The notes beneath the pieces were generated by a model, which saw only the letters and a program-made list of their open reading frames with translations, made no database searches and was not told the origin of the DNA. The position numbers and the translations under genes were made by a program. Positions 36,734 to 45,016 of a stretch of 64,000 bases of DNA are shown one piece after another (the first letter of the stretch is position 1; every line of letters starts with the position of its first letter). Origin of the DNA: G963665925 sp963678925 (GTDB lineage Bacteria; Bacillota; Clostridia; Peptostreptococcales; Acidaminobacteraceae); contig OY787533.1 in NCBI GenBank assembly GCA_963678925.1, positions 4,402,001-4,466,000 on the forward strand, given 5' to 3'.

Positions 36734-37864
36734 TTATTCGTTAAACTCATCCAGCAATTCGTAGTTTTTTATAATGTCACGCTTCAGATTTTTCCTGTGC
36801 GCCGCATAAAGCTGTGTCGTCGTCACATTGTCGTGATCAAGCAGGTTCTTGACATCATATATTGAAAATCCGTATTCAATAAGGGAAGAGGCTGCCGTTG
36901 CCCGAAGCTTATGGGGACTGTAGCCATCTTCGCGGCTGGTGCCAAGCGCAATGGAGGTATACTTCTTTACCAGCTTGCAAATAGAGTTCAGGGTCATTCG
37001 TTTACCTTGTAAAGAGAGAAAAAGGGCATCTTCATGTCCTGGCTGGACTTTCTCATTCATGCGTCTGTCGACCTCCAGGTAAGTCTTGAGCACGGTCTCA
37101 ATAGAATGATTGATTGGCATTACAACTTCCTTGCCGCGCTTTCTGAATATCCTGAATTCACCACGCCTGAAGTTGAAAGAGGAAATGTTGAGCTGCTGCA
37201 GCTCGCTAAGACGCAGTCCATAGGTAACAAAGAGTACCAGAATGGCCTTGTCTCTAAATTTTGTCTTCTGCCAGTACTGCTTCTCCTTATCTGTAAGACC
37301 TTCGCCTTTCTCAGCTGCGTCCAGCATAATGGCAACCTCGTCAATTTCAAGCTTTTTAATGGAGTCGGGCTGTACCTTCGGCATTTTGATAGGGTTGAAG
37401 CCTTCGGCAATATTAGCATCTATGCGCTCATCTCTAAATAAAAATTTGAAGAGGACACTGAGCGATGATCGTTTTCTTGATAGAGCCCTGTTATGATTTT
37501 CCATGACATAGGTAACCGCGTCTGTTTCAATAAAATACTGTGTGCAGTAATCACCCAGGTACCTGTTTATGTCACGGGCCTTTAGGGCATTGAACTCTGC
37601 AAGCTTAATGTCAGCTGGATCGTCGGCATTTGTCAGGTTTGTCTCCGTGCACAAATAACGGCAGAAGAAGTGAATATCCTTTAAATATGCGTACCGCGAG
37701 CTGGCTGCAACTGCGTTCTTTAAAAATATAAAAAAGTCGTCCAGAAAAATAGGAAGGGCCATTTCGAGATCATGGCATTTTTTCTGAAGTTCATGTTCCT
37801 TTTGAACAATATTATCAGGCTTTGAATACTTATTATGTACTTTTATAATCTTTTTCTTTGCCAT
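36734..37864 (-). CDS. tyrosine recombinase (XerC/XerD-like)
   Basis: This 376-residue protein has an N-terminal SAM-like core-binding domain (about residues 30-160) and a catalytic domain. Catalytic residues are visible: Arg in TYGLRLSELQQL, the Lys beta-hairpin FRIFRKRGKEVVMP, His-x-x-Arg in SPHKLRATAASSLI, His in LLDHDNVTTTQLY, and the Tyr nucleophile in QLYAAHRK. It could serve chromosome dimer resolution or an integrated element; no att-site duplication or mobile cargo is visible beside it. The start is ATG 37864 with AGGAGG 8 nt upstream. Confidence 0.88.
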   Translation of the reverse strand: MAKKKIIKVHNKYSKPDNIVQKEHELQKKCHDLEMALPIFLDDFFIFLKNAVAASSRYAYLKDIHFFCRYLCTETNLTNADDPADIKLAEFNALKARDINRYLGDYCTQYFIETDAVTYVMENHNRALSRKRSSLSVLFKFLFRDERIDANIAEGFNPIKMPKVQPDSIKKLEIDEVAIMLDAAEKGEGLTDKEKQYWQKTKFRDKAILVLFVTYGLRLSELQQLNISSFNFRRGEFRIFRKRGKEVVMPINHSIETVLKTYLEVDRRMNEKVQPGHEDALFLSLQGKRMTLNSICKLVKKYTSIALGTSREDGYSPHKLRATAASSLIEYGFSIYDVKNLLDHDNVTTTQLYAAHRKNLKRDIIKNYELLDEFNE

Positions 37865-38790
37865 AAAAACCTCCTGTTCTAATACTAGATTAGCACAGAA
37901 TAGCCCAAATTAAAACAGGGAAAGGAAACATATGTTCCTGTGCAGTTCATGATGACAGTGTGCATGACCAAAAGAATAAAACATAGAAACTAATATAGAA
38001 GCTAATACTGAAGAGACCCCTGTATTTGGAGTAGGTAGCGTCTCGCGGTGCACTTTAGAAGTTTCATGTGCATGGCCTTGTTCTTTGTTTCTATTTCCTT
38101 TTATAATATCTTTTGCTTTCTGTATTTTGCTTTCTATTGTAATCTGTCTCTAATTAAATCCTGAAATCCAAACTTGAGTAAGCTGACGCATGCAGATCTA
38201 TGTGTAGCTGCAATTCCTATACAAATTCTTGTCGGCCATATCCTTAAAAGGGCAGGGGGGCCAGGCAATTTTTGAGAAGTGATTTGGGTTGGATTTTAGT
38301 GCAGATTTTTTTCGCTCATCCAACTATGTGATAAATATACATTTAATTAATAGTTGAATCAAATCGATTTTGGGGTACCTCCAGATCATTTTCATACAAA
38401 TCCACACCAGTATACATATTTATATTATGTATACTATAAGCATATCTATATGTCATGAGCATATGATTTTCACATTCATATTTGTGTTTCAATTTATTTT
38501 TTTACTCAACAAATCATTTTTTATATCATCTTATTCGTTATTCTGGTTTATGTATTTTCCGATTTACTCAGATTTTCAGCTTCTTCCTTAGGCTCATTTT
38601 TGTCATTTTCATTTTTAGTCTTTTTCGCTTTATTTCAGGCTCACATATCAATCTCATTTGATTTTCGTTTTTTATGGCGCCAGTTTTCATTTCAGTTTAA
38701 TTTGATATTCATGCAATTTTACAGACGCTGTACAATCGATTCAGTTTTTTCAGTTTAACGTTGGGTTCATAAAACAATTTCAAAATTCAT
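37865..38790. other. long AT-rich region without a supported gene
   Basis: This is about 925 bp. Near 37865-38000 it must hold the recombinase promoter. A dyad GAGAC...GTCTC spans 38012-38044. From about 38340 to 38760 the plus strand becomes strongly T-rich, giving an open frame (38370-38591) whose hydrophobic product reflects composition only; it has no ribosome site. No RNA gene, repeat or CRISPR was recognised. It may be decayed DNA. Confidence 0.5.
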
Positions 38791-38794
38791 AAAA

Positions 38795-38834
38795 AAAGCT
38801 GCATTAAGACTATTTGCGTCTACAATGCAGCTTT
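38795..38834 (-). terminator. terminator overlapping the end of the DUF606 gene
   Basis: AAAGCTGCATT and its complement (38795-38810 with 38818-38834) form a stem, with T residues on the minus-strand exit. The last codons of the leftward DUF606 gene form one arm. Confidence 0.75.
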
Positions 38835-39326
38835 TATGGATTCTTTATTTGATTTCAAATCTTTTCTTTGTAGCGCATCAATTTTCGCTTTTTCCGAGCG
38901 TCTATCGACAGATACATTATATAGTATGCCAATTAGGACCAGCATACCACCGGCTATTTTATAAATGGACACATCGCCAAATCTTAAATAGTCAATCATG
39001 AGTCCAGCACCAATCTGGCCAATGAACAATAACAGCGTCGTATAAAGTGCCGGTATTTTCGGTATGACCACGTTCGAGCTTGCTACAATCGCAACGCCCA
39101 ACAATCCGCCACAATATGCATACCACGGAATTTCTGCAAACTTCTCTATTGATAACATTTCTCGATTACTTAAGAAAAGTGCCAATAGGGTCATACCACT
39201 TAATCCAACAACATAATTTACCAGTGTGCTTTGAAACACACCCACACGTTTTGCTAAATTGGCATTGGTAATCATAGACATGATGACCAGAACACCACTT
39301 ATAGTTGCTATGAAAATTGGAAACAT
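38820..39326 (-). CDS. DUF606/YdcZ family small transporter, second subunit
   Basis: This 168-residue membrane protein has five predicted helices and a DMT-superfamily half-transporter layout. Recognised segments are SMITNANLAKRVGVFQSTLV, VGLSGMTLLALFL, YAYCGGLLGVAIVASSNVVIP and LLLFIGQIGAGLMIDYL. A charged cytosolic tail follows (residues 140-168). DUF606 proteins typically occur as adjacent pairs, as here, and are thought to export small metabolites. It follows its partner after 28 nt in a two-gene operon. Confidence 0.85.
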   Translation of the reverse strand: MFPIFIATISGVLVIMSMITNANLAKRVGVFQSTLVNYVVGLSGMTLLALFLSNREMLSIEKFAEIPWYAYCGGLLGVAIVASSNVVIPKIPALYTTLLLFIGQIGAGLMIDYLRFGDVSIYKIAGGMLVLIGILYNVSVDRRSEKAKIDALQRKDLKSNKESIKAAL

Positions 39327-39354
39327 CCTATTCTCTCCTTTTTAATGAGCACAT

Positions 39355-39777
39355 TTAAGCCAGAGTCATCATGAGTACACCAGCAGATACGATTCCAAAC
39401 CCGATCATCTTCTGCGGATTCATTTTGACTACCTTCATTCCAAACAGTCCATAGTGATCTACTATAGATGAAAAAATCATTTGGCCGAATAGCCCCAGTG
39501 TCAAAGTAAGTGTCGCCCCTATCTTAATGTAAGAATAGTTATTGAATATGACAAGAAATACACCGTAAAGTCCACCTGTCATCAGATATTTAGGAATCTT
39601 AGAATTGATACGTCGTTCTTCTCTTCTCCACAAAAGTATTCCTATGACAGCGATCAGGCCTACGGTGTGAATGAGAACACCCGATGCGAAGCTGTCCAGA
39701 AACAGGTTGAGCGAGCCATTGAAAAATAACATGATGGCTATGAGCATACCGATAAATACAGCAGTCGTTTTGTACAT
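39355..39777 (-). CDS. DUF606/YdcZ family small transporter, first subunit
   Basis: This 140-residue protein has four to five membrane helices and the conserved ASGVLIHTVGLIAVIGILLW and LTLGLFGQMIFSSIVDHYGL. It pairs with the next gene to make a presumed heteromeric DMT-type transporter. AAGGAGGGAC lies ahead of ATG 39777. A perfect 22-bp palindrome 45 bp upstream is the likely operator. Confidence 0.85.
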   Translation of the reverse strand: MYKTTAVFIGMLIAIMLFFNGSLNLFLDSFASGVLIHTVGLIAVIGILLWRREERRINSKIPKYLMTGGLYGVFLVIFNNYSYIKIGATLTLTLGLFGQMIFSSIVDHYGLFGMKVVKMNPQKMIGFGIVSAGVLMMTLA

Positions 39778-39821
39778 TTGAGTCCCTCCTTACGTGCAGT
39801 TTATCAGAGCGCACATGTTAT

Positions 39822-39843
39822 AAACATGACATATGTCATGTTT
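39822..39843. promoter_or_regulatory. perfect 22-bp palindrome, likely operator of the DUF606 pair
   Basis: AAACATGACAT joins its exact reverse complement at 39832/39833, with no mismatch. It lies 45 bp upstream of the DUF606 start and 36 bp upstream of the -35 of the divergent osmolyte operon, a typical place for a MarR- or TetR-type regulator. No such regulator is encoded nearby. Confidence 0.65.
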
Positions 39844-39878
39844 TTTGCAATTTTGCTCAATTTCCAGTTTTTATAAAA

Positions 39879-39919
39879 TTGACACAATGACAACTTCTAT
39901 ATATAATATGAGTTGGTAT
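39879..39919 (+). promoter_or_regulatory. promoter and dyad operator of the osmolyte permease-ATPase operon
   Basis: TTGACA (39879-39884), a 17-nt spacer and TATAAT (39902-39907) form a consensus promoter. The half-site TGACAACTT (39888-39896) and a weaker inverted half AGTTG (39911-39915) flank the -10 box with 22-bp register. The promoter of the binding-protein gene has the same arrangement, so both probably answer to the same regulator, most likely the BusR-like protein between them. Confidence 0.78.
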
Positions 39920-40163
39920 TGTAAAAATACTCATTATTTTCTTCTATACTTTCTATCAAGATAATGATCCGTATGGATTTATACTCCATATGGCGCATCA
40001 AGTTCTTTCTTTTGACGTGTTTCAGTCATCTTTTCAGGTATCCACCACACTCAGGCGATACCGTCGTGCTTGTATCTAAGCTATTTTATAGTCTGTATAG
40101 TTATACTATGTATTTCTTTAAATTCATTATATGTAATAGGGTTTAAATCAATACGACACCGCG

Positions 40164-40194
40164 AAAAGCAGATTACTCTGCTTTTGTTAATTTT
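40164..40194 (+). promoter_or_regulatory. hairpin in a 300-nt leader, possible attenuator
   Basis: The stem AAAAGCAGA (40164-40172) pairs with TCTGCTTTT (40177-40185) and is followed by GTTAATTTT. It lies 17 nt before the ribosome site of the permease gene. The rest of the leader (39914-40160) holds no supported ORF. A longer version of the same hairpin lies at 44948-44975. Confidence 0.55.
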
Positions 40195-40213
40195 GCAAAC
40201 GGAGGCGAATATT

Positions 40214-41065
40214 TTGACAGAATTTCCAGAAGCTATAAGTTTAAACTTTGGCGACCCCATTGAAGCGTTTATAAAATGGTCGACCATCCACTACGAGACA
40301 TTTTTTGATGGTGTCAAAGACATCATACTTTGGGTCTTGCTTAGAATACAAGACGGACTGCTTGCTGTTCCCTGGTTCATAGTACTTCTGCTCCTATTCC
40401 TTGCTGGATGGAAAGCTAGAAATATCAAATCAGGCATCAGTTTCGCAGCTATGATGTTTGCCATTGGCATGCTAGGCTACTGGGAAGATACCATGCTTAC
40501 ACTTTCCATTGTCATCGCATCGGTATTCATCTCCCTGCTCCTGGGGATTCCACTGGGAATTCTCTCGGCGTATAAGACGCGTTTTGAACAAATCACAAGA
40601 CCGATTCTCGATGCTATGCAGACCATGCCCAGCTTTGTCTACCTGATTCCTGCAATCATGTTCTTTGGCCTTGGTTCTGTACCGGCAGTTTTTGCAACGA
40701 CAATCTACTCACTGCCGCCTGTTATAAGACTGACTACCCTTGCCATTCGAAGCGTCTCAGAAGACATGCTTGAAGCAGCCCATTCTTTTGGAGCGACACC
40801 TTGGCAAATCCTGACTAAGGTAGAAATCCCGCAAGCACTTCCAACAATAATGGCAGGTGTAAACCAAACAACGATGATGGCCATGGCCATGGTTGTCGTC
40901 GCTTCTATGATCGGCGCAAAAGGACTTGGTTACAATGTCCTGATTGCAATCAATAGAACAGATGTCGCTATGGGTGTTGAAGCTGGTACAAGCATCGTAC
41001 TTCTCGCTATCATCATCGACCGACTCACACAGGCCGTTGGCAGTAAGTTTGAAGTGAAAGAATAG
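40214..41065 (+). CDS. glycine betaine/choline/carnitine ABC transporter permease (OpuAB/ProW-like)
   Basis: This 283-residue permease has six or more helices. Conserved parts include SIVIASVFISLLLGIPLGIL and AYKTRFEQITRPILDAMQTM, the coupling region EAAHSFGATPWQILTKVEIP, and NQTTMMAMAMVVVASMIGA. It matches the ProW/OpuAB permease family for quaternary amines. I place the start at TTG 40214 because GGAGG is 8 nt upstream; the frame is open 144 nt further upstream but that part lies in an AT-rich leader and has no ribosome site. The ATPase gene follows after 14 nt. Confidence 0.92.
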   Translation: MTEFPEAISLNFGDPIEAFIKWSTIHYETFFDGVKDIILWVLLRIQDGLLAVPWFIVLLLLFLAGWKARNIKSGISFAAMMFAIGMLGYWEDTMLTLSIVIASVFISLLLGIPLGILSAYKTRFEQITRPILDAMQTMPSFVYLIPAIMFFGLGSVPAVFATTIYSLPPVIRLTTLAIRSVSEDMLEAAHSFGATPWQILTKVEIPQALPTIMAGVNQTTMMAMAMVVVASMIGAKGLGYNVLIAINRTDVAMGVEAGTSIVLLAIIIDRLTQAVGSKFEVKE

Positions 41066-41079
41066 CGAGGTAATAAGAT

Positions 41080-42252
41080 ATGTCTACTAAAGTAATCGTC
41101 AATAATCTGACTAAAATATTTGGAAAATCACCTAAGAAGGCTCAAAAGTATCTTGAATCAGGTATGAAAAAGGAAGATATTCTCAAGAAGACAGGTCAAA
41201 CTGTTGGTATTAACAATGTTAGCTTTGATGTACGCGAAGGTGAAACCTTCGTTATCATGGGACTTTCAGGCAGTGGCAAATCAACACTGATCCGCTGTCT
41301 AAACCTGTTGAACAAACCTACCTCTGGAGAAATCATCGTCGATGGCGACAATATCATTGAATACAATCCAAAAGAGCTGCGCGATTTCCGTCAAAACAAA
41401 ATTGCAATGGTTTTTCAGCACTTCGGCCTATTCAGCCATAGAACAGTTATGGACAACATTGAGTTTGGCCTTGAAGTCAAGGGCATGGAAAAAGACAAAC
41501 GCTTTAACACTTCAAAAAAAGCGCTCGAAGCCGTTGGCCTAAATGGCTGGGGCGATTCTTACCTGCATGAGCTCAGTGGTGGTATGAAGCAGCGTGTCGG
41601 TTTAGCTCGTGCACTTGCTAACGACCCCGATATCCTGCTCATGGATGAACCCTTCAGCGCCCTTGATCCACTTATTCGTAGCGATATGCATGTGGAGCTA
41701 CTGGACTTACAGTCCGAGTTGAAGAAGACCATCATTTTCATTACACATGATGTCAATGAAGCCTTTCTGCTTGGAGACCGCATCGCTGTCCTCAAAGATG
41801 GTGAAATTGTTCAGATTGGTACACAGGAAGACTTCTTTGAAAATCCTGCCAATGAATACATTGAGAACTTCATTAAAGATATAGACCGGATTCGAGTTCT
41901 GAAGAGCGAACATATCATGAGAAAGCCTAAGTTTAAGGCTACACTGGAAATGTCTCCAAAGGTTCTTATAAAGAAAATGGAAGAAAACGATCTGGACTAC
42001 GCCTTCGTGGTAGACAAAGACCGCATATTCAAGGGCATTGTCACTGTCGATGACGCCATTAAATGCATGCGTGAGGGTGAAAAGATTATGGATGTTTTGA
42101 GAACAGACTATAAGACTGTGCCGGGCAATGCCTATATTAAGGACATTGTGAACGATGCCATGGAAACGTCCTATTCCCTAGCTGTTACAAACGACAAGAA
42201 TCAGCTTAGAGGCATCATTCCTAGAAGTGCCATACTCAAGGCCTTGATATAA
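41080..42252 (+). CDS. glycine betaine-type ABC transporter ATPase with CBS domains (OpuAA/ProV-like)
   Basis: This 390-residue protein has an N-terminal extension typical of ProV/OpuAA (FGKSPKKAQKYLESGMKKED), Walker A GLSGSGKST near residue 65, signature LSGGMKQRVGLARAL, Walker B ILLMDEPFSALD, and a C-terminal CBS pair (about residues 275-390). CBS domains in OpuA-type transporters sense ionic strength or bind c-di-AMP. It pairs with the permease immediately upstream. The binding protein is encoded 3 kb away on the other strand. Confidence 0.94.
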   Translation: MSTKVIVNNLTKIFGKSPKKAQKYLESGMKKEDILKKTGQTVGINNVSFDVREGETFVIMGLSGSGKSTLIRCLNLLNKPTSGEIIVDGDNIIEYNPKELRDFRQNKIAMVFQHFGLFSHRTVMDNIEFGLEVKGMEKDKRFNTSKKALEAVGLNGWGDSYLHELSGGMKQRVGLARALANDPDILLMDEPFSALDPLIRSDMHVELLDLQSELKKTIIFITHDVNEAFLLGDRIAVLKDGEIVQIGTQEDFFENPANEYIENFIKDIDRIRVLKSEHIMRKPKFKATLEMSPKVLIKKMEENDLDYAFVVDKDRIFKGIVTVDDAIKCMREGEKIMDVLRTDYKTVPGNAYIKDIVNDAMETSYSLAVTNDKNQLRGIIPRSAILKALI

Positions 42253-42279
42253 TTCTGAACCTAATACAAGCCTAATAGA

Positions 42280-42330
42280 AAGAGTGCTGCCAATGACTTC
42301 AATTTGAAATCAAGGCAGCACTCTTTTTTT
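42280..42330. terminator. strong bidirectional terminator
   Basis: Perfect 12-bp arms AAGAGTGCTGCC (42280-42291) and 42314-42325 are followed by T residues. It separates the converging ATPase and busR-like genes. Confidence 0.85.
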
Positions 42331-42407
42331 CTTCATTCACTTTTTGGCATTCCCTTTGTCATATTCATTCTCTTATGACGCGGGTCTTACACGGTTTGTG
42401 CACATTT

Positions 42408-43022
42408 CTACTGTTTAACAAAATCGACAACGCGTGAATAGGAATTCTTTTTTCCAACAAAGACGATGGTATCCTCTGCCTCAAGAATCCATTCCGGATT
42501 TGGCGACAAGGTATTGTTGCCTTCGCGCTTTATGCCAATGATTGTGGCACCTGTGTAATTCCAAAACTCAATTTCGCATATCTTCTTGCCAAGCAGACTG
42601 CTTGATGCTGGTATATCCACCTCAAGCGGATAGATGATTCCAATATCCCTATGCAATGTGAGATGATCGACCATCTTGTTGATTTTATTGGTCAGCTTAT
42701 GCTCCAAGTCATTCTTTTCTTTGAGAATATCCGCTATTTCAGACTTCATTTCCGTAAAGCTTGATCTATTATAATACTGATTGATATATTCGATCGCTTT
42801 GCGCGCACTTAACACTTTAATACCACTTTTCGGAGCTGAATCGACAACACCAAGATCCTTTAAAAGGATGACTGCTCGACGTATGGTTTCGGGCGAAACA
42901 CCATACTTGCTTGCAAGTGTCGAACGGCCGCTGATTCGGTCCCCCTCCTCCAATTCGCCATTCATGATCATTGTTGCAATGTCGAAGGCGATTTCTTCAT
43001 AACGGGGTGATATTTTACGCAT
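42408..43022 (-). CDS. busR: BusR-like GntR-HTH / RCK_C regulator, probable c-di-AMP-responsive repressor
   Basis: This 204-residue protein has an N-terminal GntR winged helix (residues 1-70; GDRISGRSTLASKYGVSPET), a coiled-coil linker (about 85-118) and a C-terminal RCK_C/TrkA-C domain (about 120-204; YPLEVDIPASSSLLGKKICE, NTLSPNPEWILEAEDTIVFV). This exact layout is that of BusR, which represses betaine uptake genes in lactic acid bacteria and streptococci when c-di-AMP is bound. Its position between the transporter parts supports the role. AGGAG lies ahead of ATG 43022. Confidence 0.88.
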   Translation of the reverse strand: MRKISPRYEEIAFDIATMIMNGELEEGDRISGRSTLASKYGVSPETIRRAVILLKDLGVVDSAPKSGIKVLSARKAIEYINQYYNRSSFTEMKSEIADILKEKNDLEHKLTNKINKMVDHLTLHRDIGIIYPLEVDIPASSSLLGKKICEIEFWNYTGATIIGIKREGNNTLSPNPEWILEAEDTIVFVGKKNSYSRVVDFVKQ

Positions 43023-43136
43023 ATTAATACTCCTGGCTTTTTCTTCTATCTTACCATAAAAAGCGTCATACCGCCTTGGTCACAATGCTAAAAATTTGCA
43101 ATATCTATATCTTAAGAGTGCTCAGAAAATGGCTAA

Positions 43137-44921
43137 TCAGCTGCCAATACGCGTCATTAGGGCTGACATTTCTTCAAGAGACTGGCCTATGTATGCAGCC
43201 AGCTTATTCAAATCAGATTCTAAGGCACTTCGACTCACCATATTGAAGGTAAATGCATGCTCCCCTTTCAAATAGCGAATTGCGAAGCCATCTTCAACAA
43301 CAGGACCATACCCGACAAGATCAACGCCATAGGTTGATGTCGTACTCGTACAAATCGTACTGTGTGTCATCATTTTATAGCCCTTATCTTCAAACAAAGC
43401 TGGTAGAACGTCCATATTCAGCGCCTCACCATAAAGCGTGTACATTTTCTTTAGCGCAAACAGATGGGAATCTATCCCCTGTCCTTCACGACACTCGGCA
43501 AGACGTGAGACCTGCTTTTGAGCAGCAAGACGAAGCGCATCCGCTTTCATTTTGTCATCACAATGCCCATCAAGCATCCGTTTGACAAATGCCATAGACT
43601 CATCTGAAATACAGTGAGAGACCTCAATACGTCCATGTAGGTATTTACGGACCATCACCGCCTCATATGAACTGTAGCATCTTCCAAATAGCTTGTACTG
43701 AGCAAGGTGGAAAGCAAGCTGTACAAATGCATCTGGACTTATGCCGAAGGATTTGATGCGGTCATTGCCGAAAGCTTCAAACTTCATGACCTTGATTGCA
43801 GAGTTCGCTGCAAAGGCTATCATCTCTTCTTTTCTTCGCACTATGGTTTGCTTTACTGCATCATCAAGTTTAAGCGTCACAGGATGTACGTTCAACAAAG
43901 TGTGCAGATCATCTTCACCCTTGGAATTCGAAGCAAATTTATCAACTTGATCAAATATAAACTTTGTCATGCTTGTTACAACTGAGCCATCAAAGCCTGT
44001 ATGCTCCAGATTAAGACCCATTTTACAGTTCTTTGACACGATGAATTGCAGGGATTTGTCAAACCATCTATTCCTGCCATATCCGTGAAGATACTGGGCA
44101 GAACACGCTTCAAGCGTATCTAACTCCACTTCATCAAGACACAGGGCAAATATTGCGCTATCAATGGTTTTTAAAAAGTCTTGATTCTTTATATCAAGTT
44201 CCAGCAAGTGTGCACGTGTGTCCGCCCAGCTTTCCCGATCGAGTGTTGTAAGTATGGAAAATTCATCTTCCGGTCCGACAGGTGGCAGAGAAAGTATTTT
44301 ACTGAGGGCCTTTTTAACCGCGTCGAAGCCATAGGGTGACTTATCCTCTTTAAGGATATTAAGAGAATAGACAGCCCCCTTCGATAACACGATTATATGT
44401 CTGCTATCATTATACTGAACGAAAACGTCTCGTTTGCTTTCAGGTATGCGTGTTGCTGAGAATAGATTTCTATACTGATTCATACAAAGCGACTGGCCTG
44501 ACTGCACCTCGACTGCCAGCGCCTCATTGTCAATACGTGTTTTAAAATCAAGCACACAGAGAACGAGTGCGGCAGCTGCTTCCACCTGAGTAAACAGCTT
44601 CATTTCCGCCTTGTCCTTAAGCAGATAAAAGACGTTGCTGTTGACTGGCAGCGGCGCTCTTGCATCCAAATAAATGTCATGCCACAAGGGTTCTGACCAG
44701 TTGTGTATCTTTTCTTGATCAGCCCAGCGCTTAAGTGCCTCTTGGAGGATTGGACCTTCGCCTTCAACCGACAAAAAGGTGCTGACAATCCGCTCGGTAT
44801 TTTCAAATTCCAATTGGGTTAACAAGGGGCGTGTCCACTCCAGCAATTTATTGCATGTCTGCTCCAAATCAGGTATTGGACGAGTTGGCAGCTTACCCTG
44901 ATTTCTAAATGTTCCCTCCAT
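43137..44921 (-). CDS. choline/carnitine O-acyltransferase family protein
   Basis: This 594-residue protein matches the carnitine/choline acyltransferase family (PF00755) along its length. The N-terminus has LPTRPIPDLEQTCNKLLEW. The catalytic-His segment is GLNLEHTGFDGSVV (EH motif). YSSYEAVMVRKYLHGRIEVS is the substrate-binding region, STICTSTTSTYG corresponds to the STS motif, and GYGPVVEDGFAIRY is present. These enzymes move acyl groups between CoA and carnitine or choline. The family is eukaryote-rich and uncommon in bacteria. Linkage to a quaternary-amine importer and BusR suggests carnitine or choline as acceptor. ATG 44921 is chosen because AAAGGAG lies 7 nt upstream. Confidence 0.88.
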   Translation of the reverse strand: MEGTFRNQGKLPTRPIPDLEQTCNKLLEWTRPLLTQLEFENTERIVSTFLSVEGEGPILQEALKRWADQEKIHNWSEPLWHDIYLDARAPLPVNSNVFYLLKDKAEMKLFTQVEAAAALVLCVLDFKTRIDNEALAVEVQSGQSLCMNQYRNLFSATRIPESKRDVFVQYNDSRHIIVLSKGAVYSLNILKEDKSPYGFDAVKKALSKILSLPPVGPEDEFSILTTLDRESWADTRAHLLELDIKNQDFLKTIDSAIFALCLDEVELDTLEACSAQYLHGYGRNRWFDKSLQFIVSKNCKMGLNLEHTGFDGSVVTSMTKFIFDQVDKFASNSKGEDDLHTLLNVHPVTLKLDDAVKQTIVRRKEEMIAFAANSAIKVMKFEAFGNDRIKSFGISPDAFVQLAFHLAQYKLFGRCYSSYEAVMVRKYLHGRIEVSHCISDESMAFVKRMLDGHCDDKMKADALRLAAQKQVSRLAECREGQGIDSHLFALKKMYTLYGEALNMDVLPALFEDKGYKMMTHSTICTSTTSTYGVDLVGYGPVVEDGFAIRYLKGEHAFTFNMVSRSALESDLNKLAAYIGQSLEEMSALMTRIGS

Positions 44922-44947
44922 ACTGCTACTCCTTTTCCCAAAGATAA

Positions 44948-44975
44948 ACAAAAAGCAGATTTCTCTGCTTTTTGT
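44948..44975 (-). terminator. hairpin between binding-protein gene and acyltransferase gene
   Basis: A perfect 12-bp stem ACAAAAAGCAGA (44948-44959) pairs with 44964-44975. On the minus strand it lies after the binding-protein stop and before the acyltransferase start, so it should lower read-through into the enzyme gene. It shares its core with the leader hairpin at 40164. Confidence 0.75.
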
Positions 44976-45016
44976 CGTTGATTTCTCATATTTTGCTTGA
45001 TATCTGCATATGCTTC

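Noticed and set aside
38370..38591. Hydrophobic 73-residue frame resembling a small membrane protein
   Set aside because: It lies in a strongly T-rich tract, lacks a ribosome site, and its hydrophobicity follows from Phe and Ile codons being T-rich.
40070..40213. 48-residue N-terminal extension of the osmolyte permease
   Set aside because: A good ribosome site directly precedes TTG 40214, and the extension overlaps the leader hairpin.
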